Of a stretch of 64,000 nucleotides of DNA, positions 50,121-59,209 are shown piece after piece. Source of the stretch: Pedobacter heparinus DSM 2366 (GTDB lineage Bacteria; Bacteroidota; Bacteroidia; Sphingobacteriales; Sphingobacteriaceae); the NCBI RefSeq assembly GCF_000023825.1, contig NC_013061.1:1240001-1304000 (forward strand). The letters run 5' to 3'. Within the stretch, counting starts at the first letter, position 1, and each line of letters opens with the position of its first letter. Both the position numbers and the translations under genes were made by a program. Under the pieces are notes generated by a model. That model was not told the DNA's origin. It worked only from the letters and a program-made list of their open reading frames with translations, and ran no database searches.

Positions 50121-52088
50121 ATGAAGAAATCGATTTTTAAACCCTTATTCGTGCTGTTGTTTTTGTGTGTATCGTTATTGGCACAGAAACCGGTTTTTGG
50201 ACAGCAAAGTCAGCAGGAACGGATGGAAACCCTGGAGAAAAAACTGGTGGGACTTTCGGCCTTTGTACCCGGCTTAAAGCAAAAGGTGCAGCTGGGGCTG
50301 TCGGGTGCCTCCATTCAGGAGTTTTTAAGGGCGGTGGCCCAGGCCAATCAGCTCAACATCAATGTAGACCCGATGCTGAACATCAAGGTGTCGAACAATT
50401 TTACCAATGAGAATGCCTTGAATGTGCTGCTTTTCCTGGCCAAAAATTATAACCTGGAAGTGAACGTGATCGGTTCTATCATTACGGTTGGGCCCTATAA
50501 CCCACCGGTGATCAAAGCCCCTTATGTGCCAAAAGTAATTGCCCTGAAATACAATGCGGCTGCAAATACCCTATCGATGGAACTCAGCAGCGACAGCCTG
50601 GTGCTGGTGGCCCGCAAGATCAGCCAGCTTTCAGGAAAAAATATTGTGGTGCCGGTAAGTTTAAACAGCAAACTGGTAAGCAGCTTTTTTAACGAGGCCC
50701 CATTGGAGACGGCCCTGGAAAAACTGGCATTTGCCAATGAGCTGAAGCTGACGAGGACCAGCGACAATGTATATGTTTTTCAGGCCCTGGAGGAAGGGGA
50801 AGAAGTTTTTATCAATGCAGATAAGGACACTGACATCAGGAAGAACCTGAAACCAGCCGCCGGGGCCGGGGCTGCTAAGGGCACGTTTAATGTTTCAGGA
50901 AAAAGCGATAAAAACATTAAAAGTGGTAAGCTGCTGAACATTGATGCCATCAATACCCCGATCATAGACCTGGTGAAATCGGTCGCTAACGAGACGAATA
51001 TCAACTTTTTCCTGTATTCGGAACTGAAAGGGAACATCAGCACCAAGGTGAACAACATTACCTTCGATAATTTTTTGACGGCGATGTTTAACGGAACGGA
51101 TTATACCTATAAAGTGGATAATGGAGTATACCTGATTGGCGACAGGAAACTGGAGGGGCTGCGCAAGAACAAAGTACTGCAATTGCAGTACCGGTCTGTA
51201 GATACGATCATGAACATGATCCCTATGGAATGGAAAAAGGGGGTGGACATTAAGGAGTTTAAGGAGCAGAACACCTTGCTGCTTTCCGGTTCGGCCCCGC
51301 AACTTGCGGAAATTGAGACCTACATCAGGGAGCTGGATAAACTGGTGCCGATGGTGCTGATTGAAGTGACCCTGCTGGATATCAGGAAAGGGCATACCAC
51401 CAAGACCGGCATAGAAGCCGGACTGGCAGATTCGGTGGTGCGGACCAGGGGTACTGTGCTGTCGGGTGTGGACATGACCCTGGGTGCAGGTTCTATCAAT
51501 AACCTGCTCGGAAAAATTGGCTCCAACAGTGTATTTAATATCGGAAAGGTAACCCCCAACTTTTACGTGAAACTAAATGCACTGGAAGCCAACAACAATA
51601 TCGAGATCAGGCAGGTGCCCAAACTGGCCACCCTGAATGGTCATACGGCCAATTTAAGTATAGGCACCACCCGGTATTACGTGACCAAAACGCAGAACGT
51701 GTTTTCATCGGTTAATACCCAAACGGTATTTACCGAACAGTTTAACAAGGTGGATGCCAACCTGGCCATTGGCATTAGTCCCGTGGTTTCGGGTGATGAC
51801 CAGGTGACCCTAAAAATTAAGGTAGAGATATCTGACTTTATTGGTACGCCGCCCGCAAATGCACCGCCACCGACATCGACCAGTAAGTTTGAGTCGATTA
51901 TCCGGGCACATAACGAGGATATGATTGTACTGGGTGGTATGGAAAGGTCGGAAAAATCGGATAGTGGAAGTGGCGTACCCCTGTTGTCGCGTATACCGGT
52001 CCTGAAATGGATATTTAGCAGCAGGGAGCAAACGAAATCGAAGGTAGTAACGCTGGTCTTTATTAAACCGACCATAATTTATCAATAG
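50121..52088 (+). CDS. gspD: Outer-membrane secretin (GspD/PilQ-like)
   Basis: 655 residues, signal peptide MKKSIFKPLFVLLFLCVSLL. An STN-like N0 region (LSGASIQEFLRAVAQANQLN) is followed by N1-N3-like repeats and the C-terminal secretin gate (VLIEVTLLDIRKGHTTKTGI, EANNNIEIRQVPKLATLNGH, VPLLSRIPVLKWIFSSREQ, ending VVTLVFIKPTII). It forms the outer-membrane channel of the system. The core after residue 400 is standard; the central part (residues 220-290) contains an Ala/Gly-rich insertion. Confidence 0.92.
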   Translation: MKKSIFKPLFVLLFLCVSLLAQKPVFGQQSQQERMETLEKKLVGLSAFVPGLKQKVQLGLSGASIQEFLRAVAQANQLNINVDPMLNIKVSNNFTNENALNVLLFLAKNYNLEVNVIGSIITVGPYNPPVIKAPYVPKVIALKYNAAANTLSMELSSDSLVLVARKISQLSGKNIVVPVSLNSKLVSSFFNEAPLETALEKLAFANELKLTRTSDNVYVFQALEEGEEVFINADKDTDIRKNLKPAAGAGAAKGTFNVSGKSDKNIKSGKLLNIDAINTPIIDLVKSVANETNINFFLYSELKGNISTKVNNITFDNFLTAMFNGTDYTYKVDNGVYLIGDRKLEGLRKNKVLQLQYRSVDTIMNMIPMEWKKGVDIKEFKEQNTLLLSGSAPQLAEIETYIRELDKLVPMVLIEVTLLDIRKGHTTKTGIEAGLADSVVRTRGTVLSGVDMTLGAGSINNLLGKIGSNSVFNIGKVTPNFYVKLNALEANNNIEIRQVPKLATLNGHTANLSIGTTRYYVTKTQNVFSSVNTQTVFTEQFNKVDANLAIGISPVVSGDDQVTLKIKVEISDFIGTPPANAPPPTSTSKFESIIRAHNEDMIVLGGMERSEKSDSGSGVPLLSRIPVLKWIFSSREQTKSKVVTLVFIKPTIIYQ

Positions 52089-52089
52089 T

Positions 52090-53202
52090 ATGCTGAAGGC
52101 CATGATACAGGATTTAATGAGGCTGAGCACCCTTACCGGTGTGCAGGTACATACGGAGAAGGATGGGCAAAAGCTGATACATGCCTGTACCCTTAAGCTA
52201 AGCAAAGCGCAGCTGGGTTTTGAGCACCAGCACAAAGGCCTGAAAAGTGTAGTGCACTTTGCCAAAAATTTTAAGCCTGGTCCGCTTGCAATTGTGCTGA
52301 CGGGAAAGGGCATCATCACTAAAAAAATTGATAAGGTACAGGGCCTGGACCCGCAGGTGCTGAACCAGGTATTGCCGAATGCGAATCCGGATCATTTTTA
52401 TCTGCAGCATTATAGCAATGAGGAGTATTCATTTATCTCGGCCATCAGGCGTAATGAGGCCGATGAGCTGATGGCCGCTTTCAGGGAAGAGGGATTTATG
52501 GTGTTGTCGCTCAGTTTGGATGCTTTTGTACTGGATGATGCGATGGAACTGAAAGAGGGGCAGCTGGAAGAGGAATTGTTGCCCGCCTACGCCGCGGCTT
52601 TTCAGGTGCTGCTGGGCGGAACGGAAGGAACCTATGTAGCGGTGGAGCAGCTGAGGGTTAACCGGGCGCAGGCTTTTGCCAGGGCAAAACTAAAAGGGAT
52701 AGGCTTGCTGGCCGGACTGGTGTTAATGGTTTTGCTGCTGCTGAATTTTGTAGGGTACAGCTATTACAGCGAGCAGGTTAAGCAGCTTTCGGCTGCCAGT
52801 AACAGCAGTACTGCAGAAATAGGAAAATTGAGAGGCCAGGAAAAGGAGATCGGTAAAAAAACGGAATTGATTAAGGCTGCCGGCTGGACGGGTGGCTTAA
52901 ATTATGCTTACCTGTGCGATGCACTGATGGCCTGTATGCCAGCTAAAATGAGTTTGCAGGAATTTAGCATTAACCCAGCCGATGAGGAGTTGAGCAGGGC
53001 CAGGCATGAAATGGTGTACCAGAACAGGCAGGTAAAGGTGAGGGGGGCCTGCAGGGATGCCAGCATGCTGAACAACTGGATTTTTGCCATCAGGGCGAAA
53101 GACTGGGTGGAAGGCTGTAAAATATTGAATTATGCGATTAACCCCGATGATGGCAGCGGATCTTTTGCCATCGCCGTTCAACTGAAAGCCCATGAAGAAT
53201 AA
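52090..53202 (+). CDS. GspL/PilM-PilN-like inner-membrane platform protein
   Basis: 370 residues. A cytoplasmic N-terminal part (residues 1-200) has the actin-like fold flavour of PilM/GspL, degenerate in nucleotide motifs (IVLTGKGIITKKIDKVQGLD). A single membrane helix at about 206-226 (GIGLLAGLVLMVLLLLNFVG) is followed by a coiled coil and a PilN-like periplasmic end. It should link the ATPase to the pseudopilus. The end overlaps the next gene. Confidence 0.78.
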   Translation: MLKAMIQDLMRLSTLTGVQVHTEKDGQKLIHACTLKLSKAQLGFEHQHKGLKSVVHFAKNFKPGPLAIVLTGKGIITKKIDKVQGLDPQVLNQVLPNANPDHFYLQHYSNEEYSFISAIRRNEADELMAAFREEGFMVLSLSLDAFVLDDAMELKEGQLEEELLPAYAAAFQVLLGGTEGTYVAVEQLRVNRAQAFARAKLKGIGLLAGLVLMVLLLLNFVGYSYYSEQVKQLSAASNSSTAEIGKLRGQEKEIGKKTELIKAAGWTGGLNYAYLCDALMACMPAKMSLQEFSINPADEELSRARHEMVYQNRQVKVRGACRDASMLNNWIFAIRAKDWVEGCKILNYAINPDDGSGSFAIAVQLKAHEE

Positions 53203-53716
53203 GACCCTGGATTATACCCTGGTACTAAAGCTGGTGATACCTCTGATGCTTTTGCTGCTGCTGGCCAGTTACCAGCTGGCTTTTAAAAGGACCTGGGAAA
53301 GCTACCGGACGTATACTTTACTGAAGGAGCAGGGCCTGGGTACAGATCGGCTGAGCGTGAGCCCGGTTTATACCCTGGCACGCATTAAAAAAGTGGATGA
53401 GCTATACCGGCGCTTTAGAGTGGATACCCTGGCCTGGAAAAATACCTTATGGAACAGCGCAGCAGGTTTGGCGCAGAAATATGCCTGTACGATAAATGCC
53501 TATCCACCAGTGAAAACGGTGTTGTACAACGAACAGCAGTTTTACAGGCAGGCTATGGGGTTTAACGGCGAATTTGGAAACCTGCAGCAGTTGCTGCATG
53601 AGTTGAGTTATTTAAAAAATATAGGCGTGCTGAGCGGGATCACTTATGTGAAAAAGCCCAGGGAAAAGCAGCTGATGCTGAATGTAGAACTACTGGCACT
53701 GCCGGACAAAGATTAA
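53192..53716 (+). CDS. GspM/PilO-like inner-membrane protein
   Basis: 174 residues. A short cytoplasmic start (MKNKTLDYTLVLK), one membrane helix (LVIPLMLLLLLASYQLAF) and a periplasmic domain with helical then ferredoxin-like strand pattern (GFNGEFGNLQQLLHELSYLK, LMLNVELLAL) fit GspM/PilO, the partner of GspL. It overlaps the upstream gene and is followed with no gap by a lipoprotein. Confidence 0.75.
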   Translation: MKNKTLDYTLVLKLVIPLMLLLLLASYQLAFKRTWESYRTYTLLKEQGLGTDRLSVSPVYTLARIKKVDELYRRFRVDTLAWKNTLWNSAAGLAQKYACTINAYPPVKTVLYNEQQFYRQAMGFNGEFGNLQQLLHELSYLKNIGVLSGITYVKKPREKQLMLNVELLALPDKD

Positions 53717-54688
53717 ATGTATATGAAGAGAAGAACAAAATTTTGCGCTATTGCGCCCGTGCTGCTGATCATGCTTTTGATGGGGATGGTCATGTCCTGT
53801 AAAGATTTCATAGAACCTTCGCTGGAAAAACGTAAGGTAGTATTGCTGGCCCCTGCAGATGGGGCTGAATCTGGAAAGTACCAGGTAGGTTTTTGGTGGG
53901 AACCGGTTGAGGATGCACTGTATTACCGGCTGCAGCTGGTAACGCCAGATTTTGCCGGTGCGAGTTCGCTGGTTGCAGATACGCTGATGAATGGTTTAAA
54001 CAAGATCAGCTTAACGCTTGACCCCGGCCGGTACCAGTGGCGGGTAAGGGCTGAAAACGGGAGCAGCCATACCGCTTATACCAGTGCTGGCTTTATCATC
54101 CATGAATCTTCTGTTGAAGAGCAGAAGGTGATACTCAGTTTGCCGGGAAGCGGTTACCTGAGTAACCAGGAAACGGTGCAGCTGAAATGGAATGCCCTGT
54201 TTGGTGCGGAACAGTATCGGTTGCAGATTGATACGGAGAATTTTGGGGATGAGGCAAAAATGGTTTACAATGGTACCTCGGCCGGTCTTTCTTACAGCTT
54301 TACTTTTCCGAAAGAGGGCTTGTTTAAATGGCGGGTAAGGGCAGAAAACGCCGCGGTGCAATCGAAATGGTCGGACATATTCAACCTCAGTTATGACATT
54401 AGCCCCCCGGGCAAAGTAACGATTGTTGGCCCCGCAAACGGGCTTGTGGTAACTAAGCCGGTTACACTGCAATGGACGGGTGTAGCCACGGCTAAAAAGT
54501 ATAAGTTATACGTGTTTAAAAATGATAAGACGTTATACAGTTCCGGTTTCCCGGCGTTGGTGAGTGGTACCAGCTATGTGTTTAACCTGGGCGAACCGGG
54601 TGAAAAGGTTTACTGGCGTGTTTCGGCGGTTGATGAGGCAGGTAATGAGGGGGCCTTGAGTGATGAAATGAACTTTAGCATTCAGTAA
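53717..54688 (+). CDS. Lipoprotein with three FN3-like domains in the secretion operon
   Basis: 323 residues. Lipobox LMGMVMSCKDF near residue 28. Three immunoglobulin-like repeats follow: WWEPVEDALYYRLQLV / GRYQWRVRAENG, KWNALFGAEQYRLQI / GLFKWRVRAENA, and QWTGVATAKKYKLYV / KVYWRVSAVDEAG. These are fibronectin-III-like. Such a lipoprotein is not in standard type II systems; it may act as pilotin, substrate-binding or surface-exposed adaptor. The ATG at 53717 or 53723 is possible. Confidence 0.75.
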   Translation: MYMKRRTKFCAIAPVLLIMLLMGMVMSCKDFIEPSLEKRKVVLLAPADGAESGKYQVGFWWEPVEDALYYRLQLVTPDFAGASSLVADTLMNGLNKISLTLDPGRYQWRVRAENGSSHTAYTSAGFIIHESSVEEQKVILSLPGSGYLSNQETVQLKWNALFGAEQYRLQIDTENFGDEAKMVYNGTSAGLSYSFTFPKEGLFKWRVRAENAAVQSKWSDIFNLSYDISPPGKVTIVGPANGLVVTKPVTLQWTGVATAKKYKLYVFKNDKTLYSSGFPALVSGTSYVFNLGEPGEKVYWRVSAVDEAGNEGALSDEMNFSIQ

Positions 54689-54691
54689 GGT

Positions 54692-55201
54692 ATGAAGCAC
54701 AAAAAGGCATTGCTGTATTTACTGGGGTTTTTGGTGATCTGCATCTGGGGCATCATCATTATGCGGGTTTATGCTGCAGTTGGAACAGATAAGGCGCTTT
54801 TGCCGGCGTTAAATATTGCCGGGGATACGATAAAAACCCATGTGCCTGTGTTGCAGCCGGATACTTTTCAGTTGCAGCTGGGCTATGCTGATCCCTTTAA
54901 AGAACTGGAAACCGAAGGTCAGCAGTCTGCCGTTTCTGTTGCTCAGGTTGCAGCAGGTACGGTGCAGCCCATCAGGCCGGTGCCTGCAGCGCCAATGCTT
55001 AAGCCGGTAAACACCAGATACCTGGGCTATGTATGGAATGCAGGGAACAGGAAAAAGGTGGCCATTATGAACCAGAATGGCAGGGAACTGATGCTGGAAG
55101 AGGGCGGGCTGATCGATGAGCTGCAACTGATCAGCATCAGCAGCGATTCTGTTAAAGTGAAGTATAAAGGTAAAACGAGTTTTATAAGGATAAATAAATG
55201 A
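54692..55201 (+). CDS. GspC/PilP-like protein
   Basis: 169 residues. One N-terminal membrane helix (LLYLLGFLVICIWGIIIMRV), a low-complexity linker (Gln, Ala, Val, Pro rich) and a compact C-terminal strand domain (NTRYLGYVWNAGNRKKVAIM, LMLEEGGLIDELQLISIS, VKVKYKGKTSFIRI) as in the homology region of GspC/PilP. It should bind the N-terminal repeats of the secretin. It overlaps the next start by four bases. Confidence 0.75.
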   Translation: MKHKKALLYLLGFLVICIWGIIIMRVYAAVGTDKALLPALNIAGDTIKTHVPVLQPDTFQLQLGYADPFKELETEGQQSAVSVAQVAAGTVQPIRPVPAAPMLKPVNTRYLGYVWNAGNRKKVAIMNQNGRELMLEEGGLIDELQLISISSDSVKVKYKGKTSFIRINK

Positions 55202-55728
55202 TGAAGGTAAACAGAATTTTAACAATTGGCTTGCTGGTATTTTCGGCCTGTAAACCACAGGAGCTGAGCCTGATTGGTAACCTTGGCCGTAAGGTAAGGG
55301 TAAGTAACGCCGATGGTTTTGTTTATGCAGAACTGGCAAATACGGAGGATAAGATATTTACGGCCAGTAATAAAGTATATGCCTGGTATGGTAAAGGATT
55401 GATACACAGCAGTCAGGGTGATTATTCGGGTAAACTGCTGCATGGGCAATACATAGCTTATTATGCAGTAAACAAACAATTGAAGGAAAAAGGGGAGTAC
55501 GCCTATGGACTGAAAAAGGGGAAATGGCTGATGTGGCAGCCTGACGGGACTTTGCTGGAAACGCAGCACTGGTATCGGGGCTTAAAAAATGGTCCTACCC
55601 TGCGGTATGACAGCTTAGGTAAGCTAAAAGAAAAAGTAAGGTACAACAATGGGAAGCTGCTGGAAAAGAAAAAAGGGACAAGCCTGTTGGTGCGGTTAAA
55701 GAAAATGCTGAAAGGGAAAAAGAAATGA
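55198..55728 (+). CDS. Lipoprotein with MORN-type repeats
   Basis: 176 residues, lipobox FSAC after MMKVNRILTIGLLV. Several copies of a GxY/K…G(K/T)W-type repeat follow (HGQYIAYYAVNKQLKEKGEY, YGLKKGKWLMWQPDGT, YRGLKNGPTLRYDSLGKLK), typical of MORN_2 repeats in Bacteroidetes, and a very basic tail ends in LKGKKK. It sits inside the secretion operon with four-base overlaps on both sides, so it is likely a dedicated component, though not part of known systems. Confidence 0.75.
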   Translation: MMKVNRILTIGLLVFSACKPQELSLIGNLGRKVRVSNADGFVYAELANTEDKIFTASNKVYAWYGKGLIHSSQGDYSGKLLHGQYIAYYAVNKQLKEKGEYAYGLKKGKWLMWQPDGTLLETQHWYRGLKNGPTLRYDSLGKLKEKVRYNNGKLLEKKKGTSLLVRLKKMLKGKKK

Positions 55729-56984
55729 TCCGGTCCTCTGCGTTATACATTTCTTTGATCTTATCGATGCTGATTGTGCTGATCTGCGGATCGGTATTGC
55801 TGATCGGCTATACCTACAGGATGGAAAATAAGAAGCTGGAACGCAGGGATAAGCTGGAGCAAAACCTGGAATCGGGATTGACCGTAGTGCTGCAGGCCGA
55901 TTTTAATACAGATACTTTGGCAAAAATGAGTTTATATGGCCTGGATGATGACAGTGTATTGCTGGATAAACAAGCCTGGGGGATTTATGAAATGGGGCTG
56001 GTGAAGGCCTGGATAGGCAGGGATACCTTACAAAAGGCTTTTTTAATTGGCGCCGGGGTAAAGGACACATTAAAGGTGCTGTACCTGTGCGACGAGGACA
56101 GACCGCTGTCCATCAGTGGTAAATCTTTGATCAGGGGAACAGCATACCTGCCCAAATCGGGCATAAAGGCCGCTTATGTTGAAAATGCAACTTATGCCGA
56201 TAAAACCCTGGTTTATGGCAGCATAAAAGACAGTGGGCGGTTACTGCCGGAACCTGAGGGAGTTTTTTTGCAGCAGGCTGTTGATTTACTGGCTGTGCTG
56301 GACCATAAGGAGCTGCCGGCCGAAGAAATGAATGGGCCGGATAAGGACAGTACGCTAAACTCTTTTTATGCACAGGTAAAAAGGGTTTATATGGGGGAGG
56401 CGCATGCCACGCTTTCGGGTTATAAGGCCAGGGGCAAGGTGATGATCTTTGCAGACAGTGCTATTGTGATTGATGAAAGTACCAGTTTAGACCAGGTGAT
56501 CCTGGTGGCGCCTTATGTACAGATCAAAGATGGCTTTAAAGGAAAGCTGCAGGTATTTGCCAGCGATTCTATCCGGGTGGGTAATAGGGTGCAGCTTGAC
56601 TATCCTTCGGCATTGCTGGTATTAAAAAATGATACGGCAAAATTTCAGGTAAGGATAGACATTGGCAAAGACTGTAAGGTTGAAGGGGTTTTGTTTGCCT
56701 ACGAAAAGGAGCGGAGTCAGCTGATGCCCGTGATTGCCCTTGGCGAAGGTTCAGTGGTTAAAGGCGAGATCTATGTAAAAGGATATTTGAACCTGGCTAA
56801 AGGCGCTGCTGTTCAAGGTTCTGTTGAACTGATCCGTTTTATGGCCAGGACCAGCAGTTCCCTGTATGAAAACTACCTGATCGATGTGCAGCTGAACAGG
56901 CCTGCACGTTCAGGGTATTACCTGAGCTCGAAATTGTTTAACGGCCAGGCCGATCAGAATAAAGTATTGTGCTGGCTATGGTAA
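55725..56984 (+). CDS. N-terminally anchored protein of unknown fold within the operon
   Basis: 419 residues. A single membrane helix (YISLILSMLIVLICGSVLLI) lies at the start, without a prepilin site. The rest has many short repeats with strand-turn pattern (SISGKSLIRGTAYLPKSG, YADKTLVYGSIKDSG, KVMIFADSAIVIDES, QIKDGFKGKLQVFASDSIRV, GSVVKGEIYVKGYLN, GAAVQGSVELIRFMA), reminiscent of beta-helical or bactofilin-like proteins. It takes the place where GspK-type minor pseudopilins are often encoded. Function not recognised. The last bases overlap the next gene. Confidence 0.7.
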   Translation: MIRSSALYISLILSMLIVLICGSVLLIGYTYRMENKKLERRDKLEQNLESGLTVVLQADFNTDTLAKMSLYGLDDDSVLLDKQAWGIYEMGLVKAWIGRDTLQKAFLIGAGVKDTLKVLYLCDEDRPLSISGKSLIRGTAYLPKSGIKAAYVENATYADKTLVYGSIKDSGRLLPEPEGVFLQQAVDLLAVLDHKELPAEEMNGPDKDSTLNSFYAQVKRVYMGEAHATLSGYKARGKVMIFADSAIVIDESTSLDQVILVAPYVQIKDGFKGKLQVFASDSIRVGNRVQLDYPSALLVLKNDTAKFQVRIDIGKDCKVEGVLFAYEKERSQLMPVIALGEGSVVKGEIYVKGYLNLAKGAAVQGSVELIRFMARTSSSLYENYLIDVQLNRPARSGYYLSSKLFNGQADQNKVLCWLW

Positions 56985-57334
56985 GGGGAGGGAAATTGAG
57001 TGGCTCATCCATCATAGAAACCATTGTTGCTGTGCTGATCCTGCTGTTGAGTTTTGCAGCTGGCATAAGTCTGTATAGCCAGGTGATGCTGAGCACGTAT
57101 TCGGACGTAAAACTGCGTGCCAGCCTGGAACAGGGTTTTGTAGCCGACAGCCTGATCAGTGCCGGTGTGTTTGAAGACCAGGTATTGCAAAGAGGGGAAC
57201 TGCATTTTGAGCTGGGTTATAAACCTGTTGAACGATACCCGGGGCTGCTGCTGATGCAACTGCAGTGTTACGATCTGTCGGGCACTAAATTATCGGAGTT
57301 GAGACGTATGATCAGGAGGGACGATGGGCAGTAA
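56978..57334 (+). CDS. Minor pseudopilin (GspI-like)
   Basis: 118 residues from ATG at 56978 (MVRGGKLSG|SSIIETIVAV); the GTG at 56969 is less likely. A prepilin cleavage site follows Gly, with Glu at +5, then a hydrophobic helix (IVAVLILLLSFAAGISLYSQ). The small globular part (FELGYKPVERYPGLLLMQLQ) is GspI-sized. Overlaps its neighbours, as do most genes in this operon. Confidence 0.75.
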   Translation: MVRGGKLSGSSIIETIVAVLILLLSFAAGISLYSQVMLSTYSDVKLRASLEQGFVADSLISAGVFEDQVLQRGELHFELGYKPVERYPGLLLMQLQCYDLSGTKLSELRRMIRRDDGQ

Positions 57335-57800
57335 GGTTAAGGCTTTTACCCTGTTTGAGTTGGTGTTGAGCATGCTGCTGGCTACTATAGTTATTGGCAT
57401 GGCCTACTATGCCAGTTCCATTTTTATGCGCCTGCAAGAGGGCTACAGCAAAACCAACCTGGCGCAGGCAGAACTGGTGCAGTTTAAAAAGGTGATGGCT
57501 AAAGATGTGGAAAGGGCTGCCAGGCTGGAGCTTTCAGAAGGAGAATTGCTACTGGAGGATCTGAAAGGGGGGCTGCTGATAAGCTATGAACTGGGAAAGG
57601 ACCGGGTACTGCGTAAGGCTTTACTGTTGGATACTTTTAAGCTAAAAGATTTAAAGGTACAGGGAAGTTTTGAGGGGCAGGTACAGGAATCGGGTTTAGC
57701 TGACCTGTTGGTTTTCAGTTTTAGCCATGCGGGTGAGCCGGCCTTGTTTCGGGTGAAGAAGCAGTATTCGGCAGAGGAGCTATTTCAACTAAAAAAATAA
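57324..57800 (+). CDS. Minor pseudopilin (GspJ-like)
   Basis: 158 residues. MGSKVKA|FTLFELVLSM has the prepilin site with Glu at +5 and a long helix (LLATIVIGMAYYASSIF). The globular part is about 110 residues with GELLLEDLKGGLLISYELGK and a FSFSHAGEPALFRVKKQYSA end. Size and place suit GspJ. Its start lies inside the end of the GspI-like gene. Confidence 0.78.
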   Translation: MGSKVKAFTLFELVLSMLLATIVIGMAYYASSIFMRLQEGYSKTNLAQAELVQFKKVMAKDVERAARLELSEGELLLEDLKGGLLISYELGKDRVLRKALLLDTFKLKDLKVQGSFEGQVQESGLADLLVFSFSHAGEPALFRVKKQYSAEELFQLKK

Positions 57801-57803
57801 ATT

Positions 57804-58961
57804 ATGGTCAGGGTAGACATTTCAAAATATCAGCAGCGCAGTAAGACCTTGAAAAAGGAAGTACCCAAAACTGGTTTTTCCTGGGGCGAAATGCTTTCCA
57901 AAGACATCAGTATTGGTTCGGGCAGGTTATCGGACAAGAAGAAGGACGGTTTCTTTTTTGAATTGAGCACGTTGCTGCAATCGGGCATTGATTTGAAGAA
58001 CAGCCTGGACCTGATGACGCTGGAACGTATTAAGGGGACAAAAGATAAACATACGGAGCTCATCAGGCAGATTAAGGAGAAGGTTATTGCGGGGCAATCT
58101 ATGGCTTTGGCGGTGCAAAGTTCGGGCAAGTTTTCGGACTATGATTTTTTTAGTATACAGATAGGGGAAGAGACGGGCAACCTGGCCGAAGTGATGAAAG
58201 ACCTGGCGGTATACTACCGCCGTAAGATTGCCCAGCACAGAAAGATTGTGGGGGCGCTTACTTATCCGCTGATCGTACTGAGCACTTCGGCCGGAGCGGT
58301 ATTTTTTATGCTGCGTTTTGTAGTACCTATGTTTAGTGATGTGTTTAAGCGCTTTGGGGGCAAACTGCCCTGGATTACCCAGGTAGTGATCTCTTTTTCT
58401 GCTTTTGTGGAACGCTTTTTTATTCCTGGTTTCTTGCTGCTGGCGTTGCTGGCTTACCTGGTTTACCGCAACAGGAACGGGTTGTTGTTTAGACGGGTTA
58501 CCTCTGATCTGGTGTTGAAGATACCGGTGCTGGGCGAACTGGTGAAAAAGATTTACCTGGCCAGGTTTTGCAATACCATGCGTTTGCTGGTGAGCACCAG
58601 GGTCCCCTTGCTCAGGGCCATTGACATGGCCGGACAGACTATTGTGTTTTACCCCCTTGAGGTTTCTTTAAAGAAAGTAGAGCAGGGCATAATGGAAGGC
58701 AGGGCATTGCATGAATGCTTAAGCGATTTCAGCATTTATCCGCCCAAGCTGGTGCAGCTGATCAAAGTTGGTGAGGAGATCAATAAACTGGATTATTTTT
58801 TTGAAAGTATAGCCGGGCAATATGTAGACGAGATAGAGCACCAGACCAATACCCTGAGTAAATTGATAGAGCCATTGATCATTATTTTTTTAGGGCTGGT
58901 GGTAGGGTTTATCCTGGTGGCCATGTACCTGCCAATGTTTGAAATGAGTAACAGTTTTTAA
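57804..58961 (+). CDS. gspF: Inner-membrane platform protein (GspF/PilC-like)
   Basis: 385 residues. Two repeats of the T2SSF domain (residues about 45-170 and 255-375): DGFFFELSTLLQSGIDLKNS, IGEETGNLAEVMKDLAVYYR, ARFCNTMRLLVSTRVPLLRA, LIKVGEEINKLDYFFESIAG. Three membrane helices are at about 155-175, 210-228 and 355-375. It anchors the ATPase and pseudopilus in the inner membrane. It is the last core gene of the operon. Confidence 0.93.
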   Translation: MVRVDISKYQQRSKTLKKEVPKTGFSWGEMLSKDISIGSGRLSDKKKDGFFFELSTLLQSGIDLKNSLDLMTLERIKGTKDKHTELIRQIKEKVIAGQSMALAVQSSGKFSDYDFFSIQIGEETGNLAEVMKDLAVYYRRKIAQHRKIVGALTYPLIVLSTSAGAVFFMLRFVVPMFSDVFKRFGGKLPWITQVVISFSAFVERFFIPGFLLLALLAYLVYRNRNGLLFRRVTSDLVLKIPVLGELVKKIYLARFCNTMRLLVSTRVPLLRAIDMAGQTIVFYPLEVSLKKVEQGIMEGRALHECLSDFSIYPPKLVQLIKVGEEINKLDYFFESIAGQYVDEIEHQTNTLSKLIEPLIIIFLGLVVGFILVAMYLPMFEMSNSF

Positions 58962-58969
58962 CGCTTAAT

Positions 58970-59209
58970 ATGAATGCTATGAAAGTAGATTTAAATCGGG
59001 TAATTACCATTGACGCCTTAATCAGGCAGAAAGCAACGGGCAGTCCTGACTGTTTAGCCGAACATTTGAACATTTCGAGACGTGCTTTGTTTGACACGCT
59101 GAATTTTATGAGGGTGCAGCTGGATGCCCCTATAGTTTACAGTAAGATTAGAAGGACATACACTTATCAGGAGCATGGGAGTTTTAGCTTTAAGTACAGG
59201 AAGGTTTAG
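58970..59209 (+). CDS. Small helix-turn-helix DNA-binding protein
   Basis: 79 residues (alternative ATG at 58979) starting MNAMKVDLNRVITIDALIRQ. A winged-helix pattern is visible: ATGSPDCLAEHLNISRRALF, DTLNFMRVQL, then wing IRRTYTYQEHG. Similar small HTH_11-like proteins occur in Bacteroidetes. Lying right after gspF in the same direction, it may regulate the operon. It overlaps the end of the convergent hydrolase gene by four bases. Confidence 0.7.
   Translation: MNAMKVDLNRVITIDALIRQKATGSPDCLAEHLNISRRALFDTLNFMRVQLDAPIVYSKIRRTYTYQEHGSFSFKYRKV

Noticed and set aside
50895..51395. Minus-strand open frames in the secretin gene (also 51677-52075 and 51810-52319)
   Set aside because: They overlap well-supported secretin coding sequence in reverse and encode no recognisable domain.
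54011..54472. Minus-strand 153-codon frame in the FN3-like lipoprotein gene
   Set aside because: Reverse shadow; composition rich in Arg, Cys and His as expected of antisense reading.
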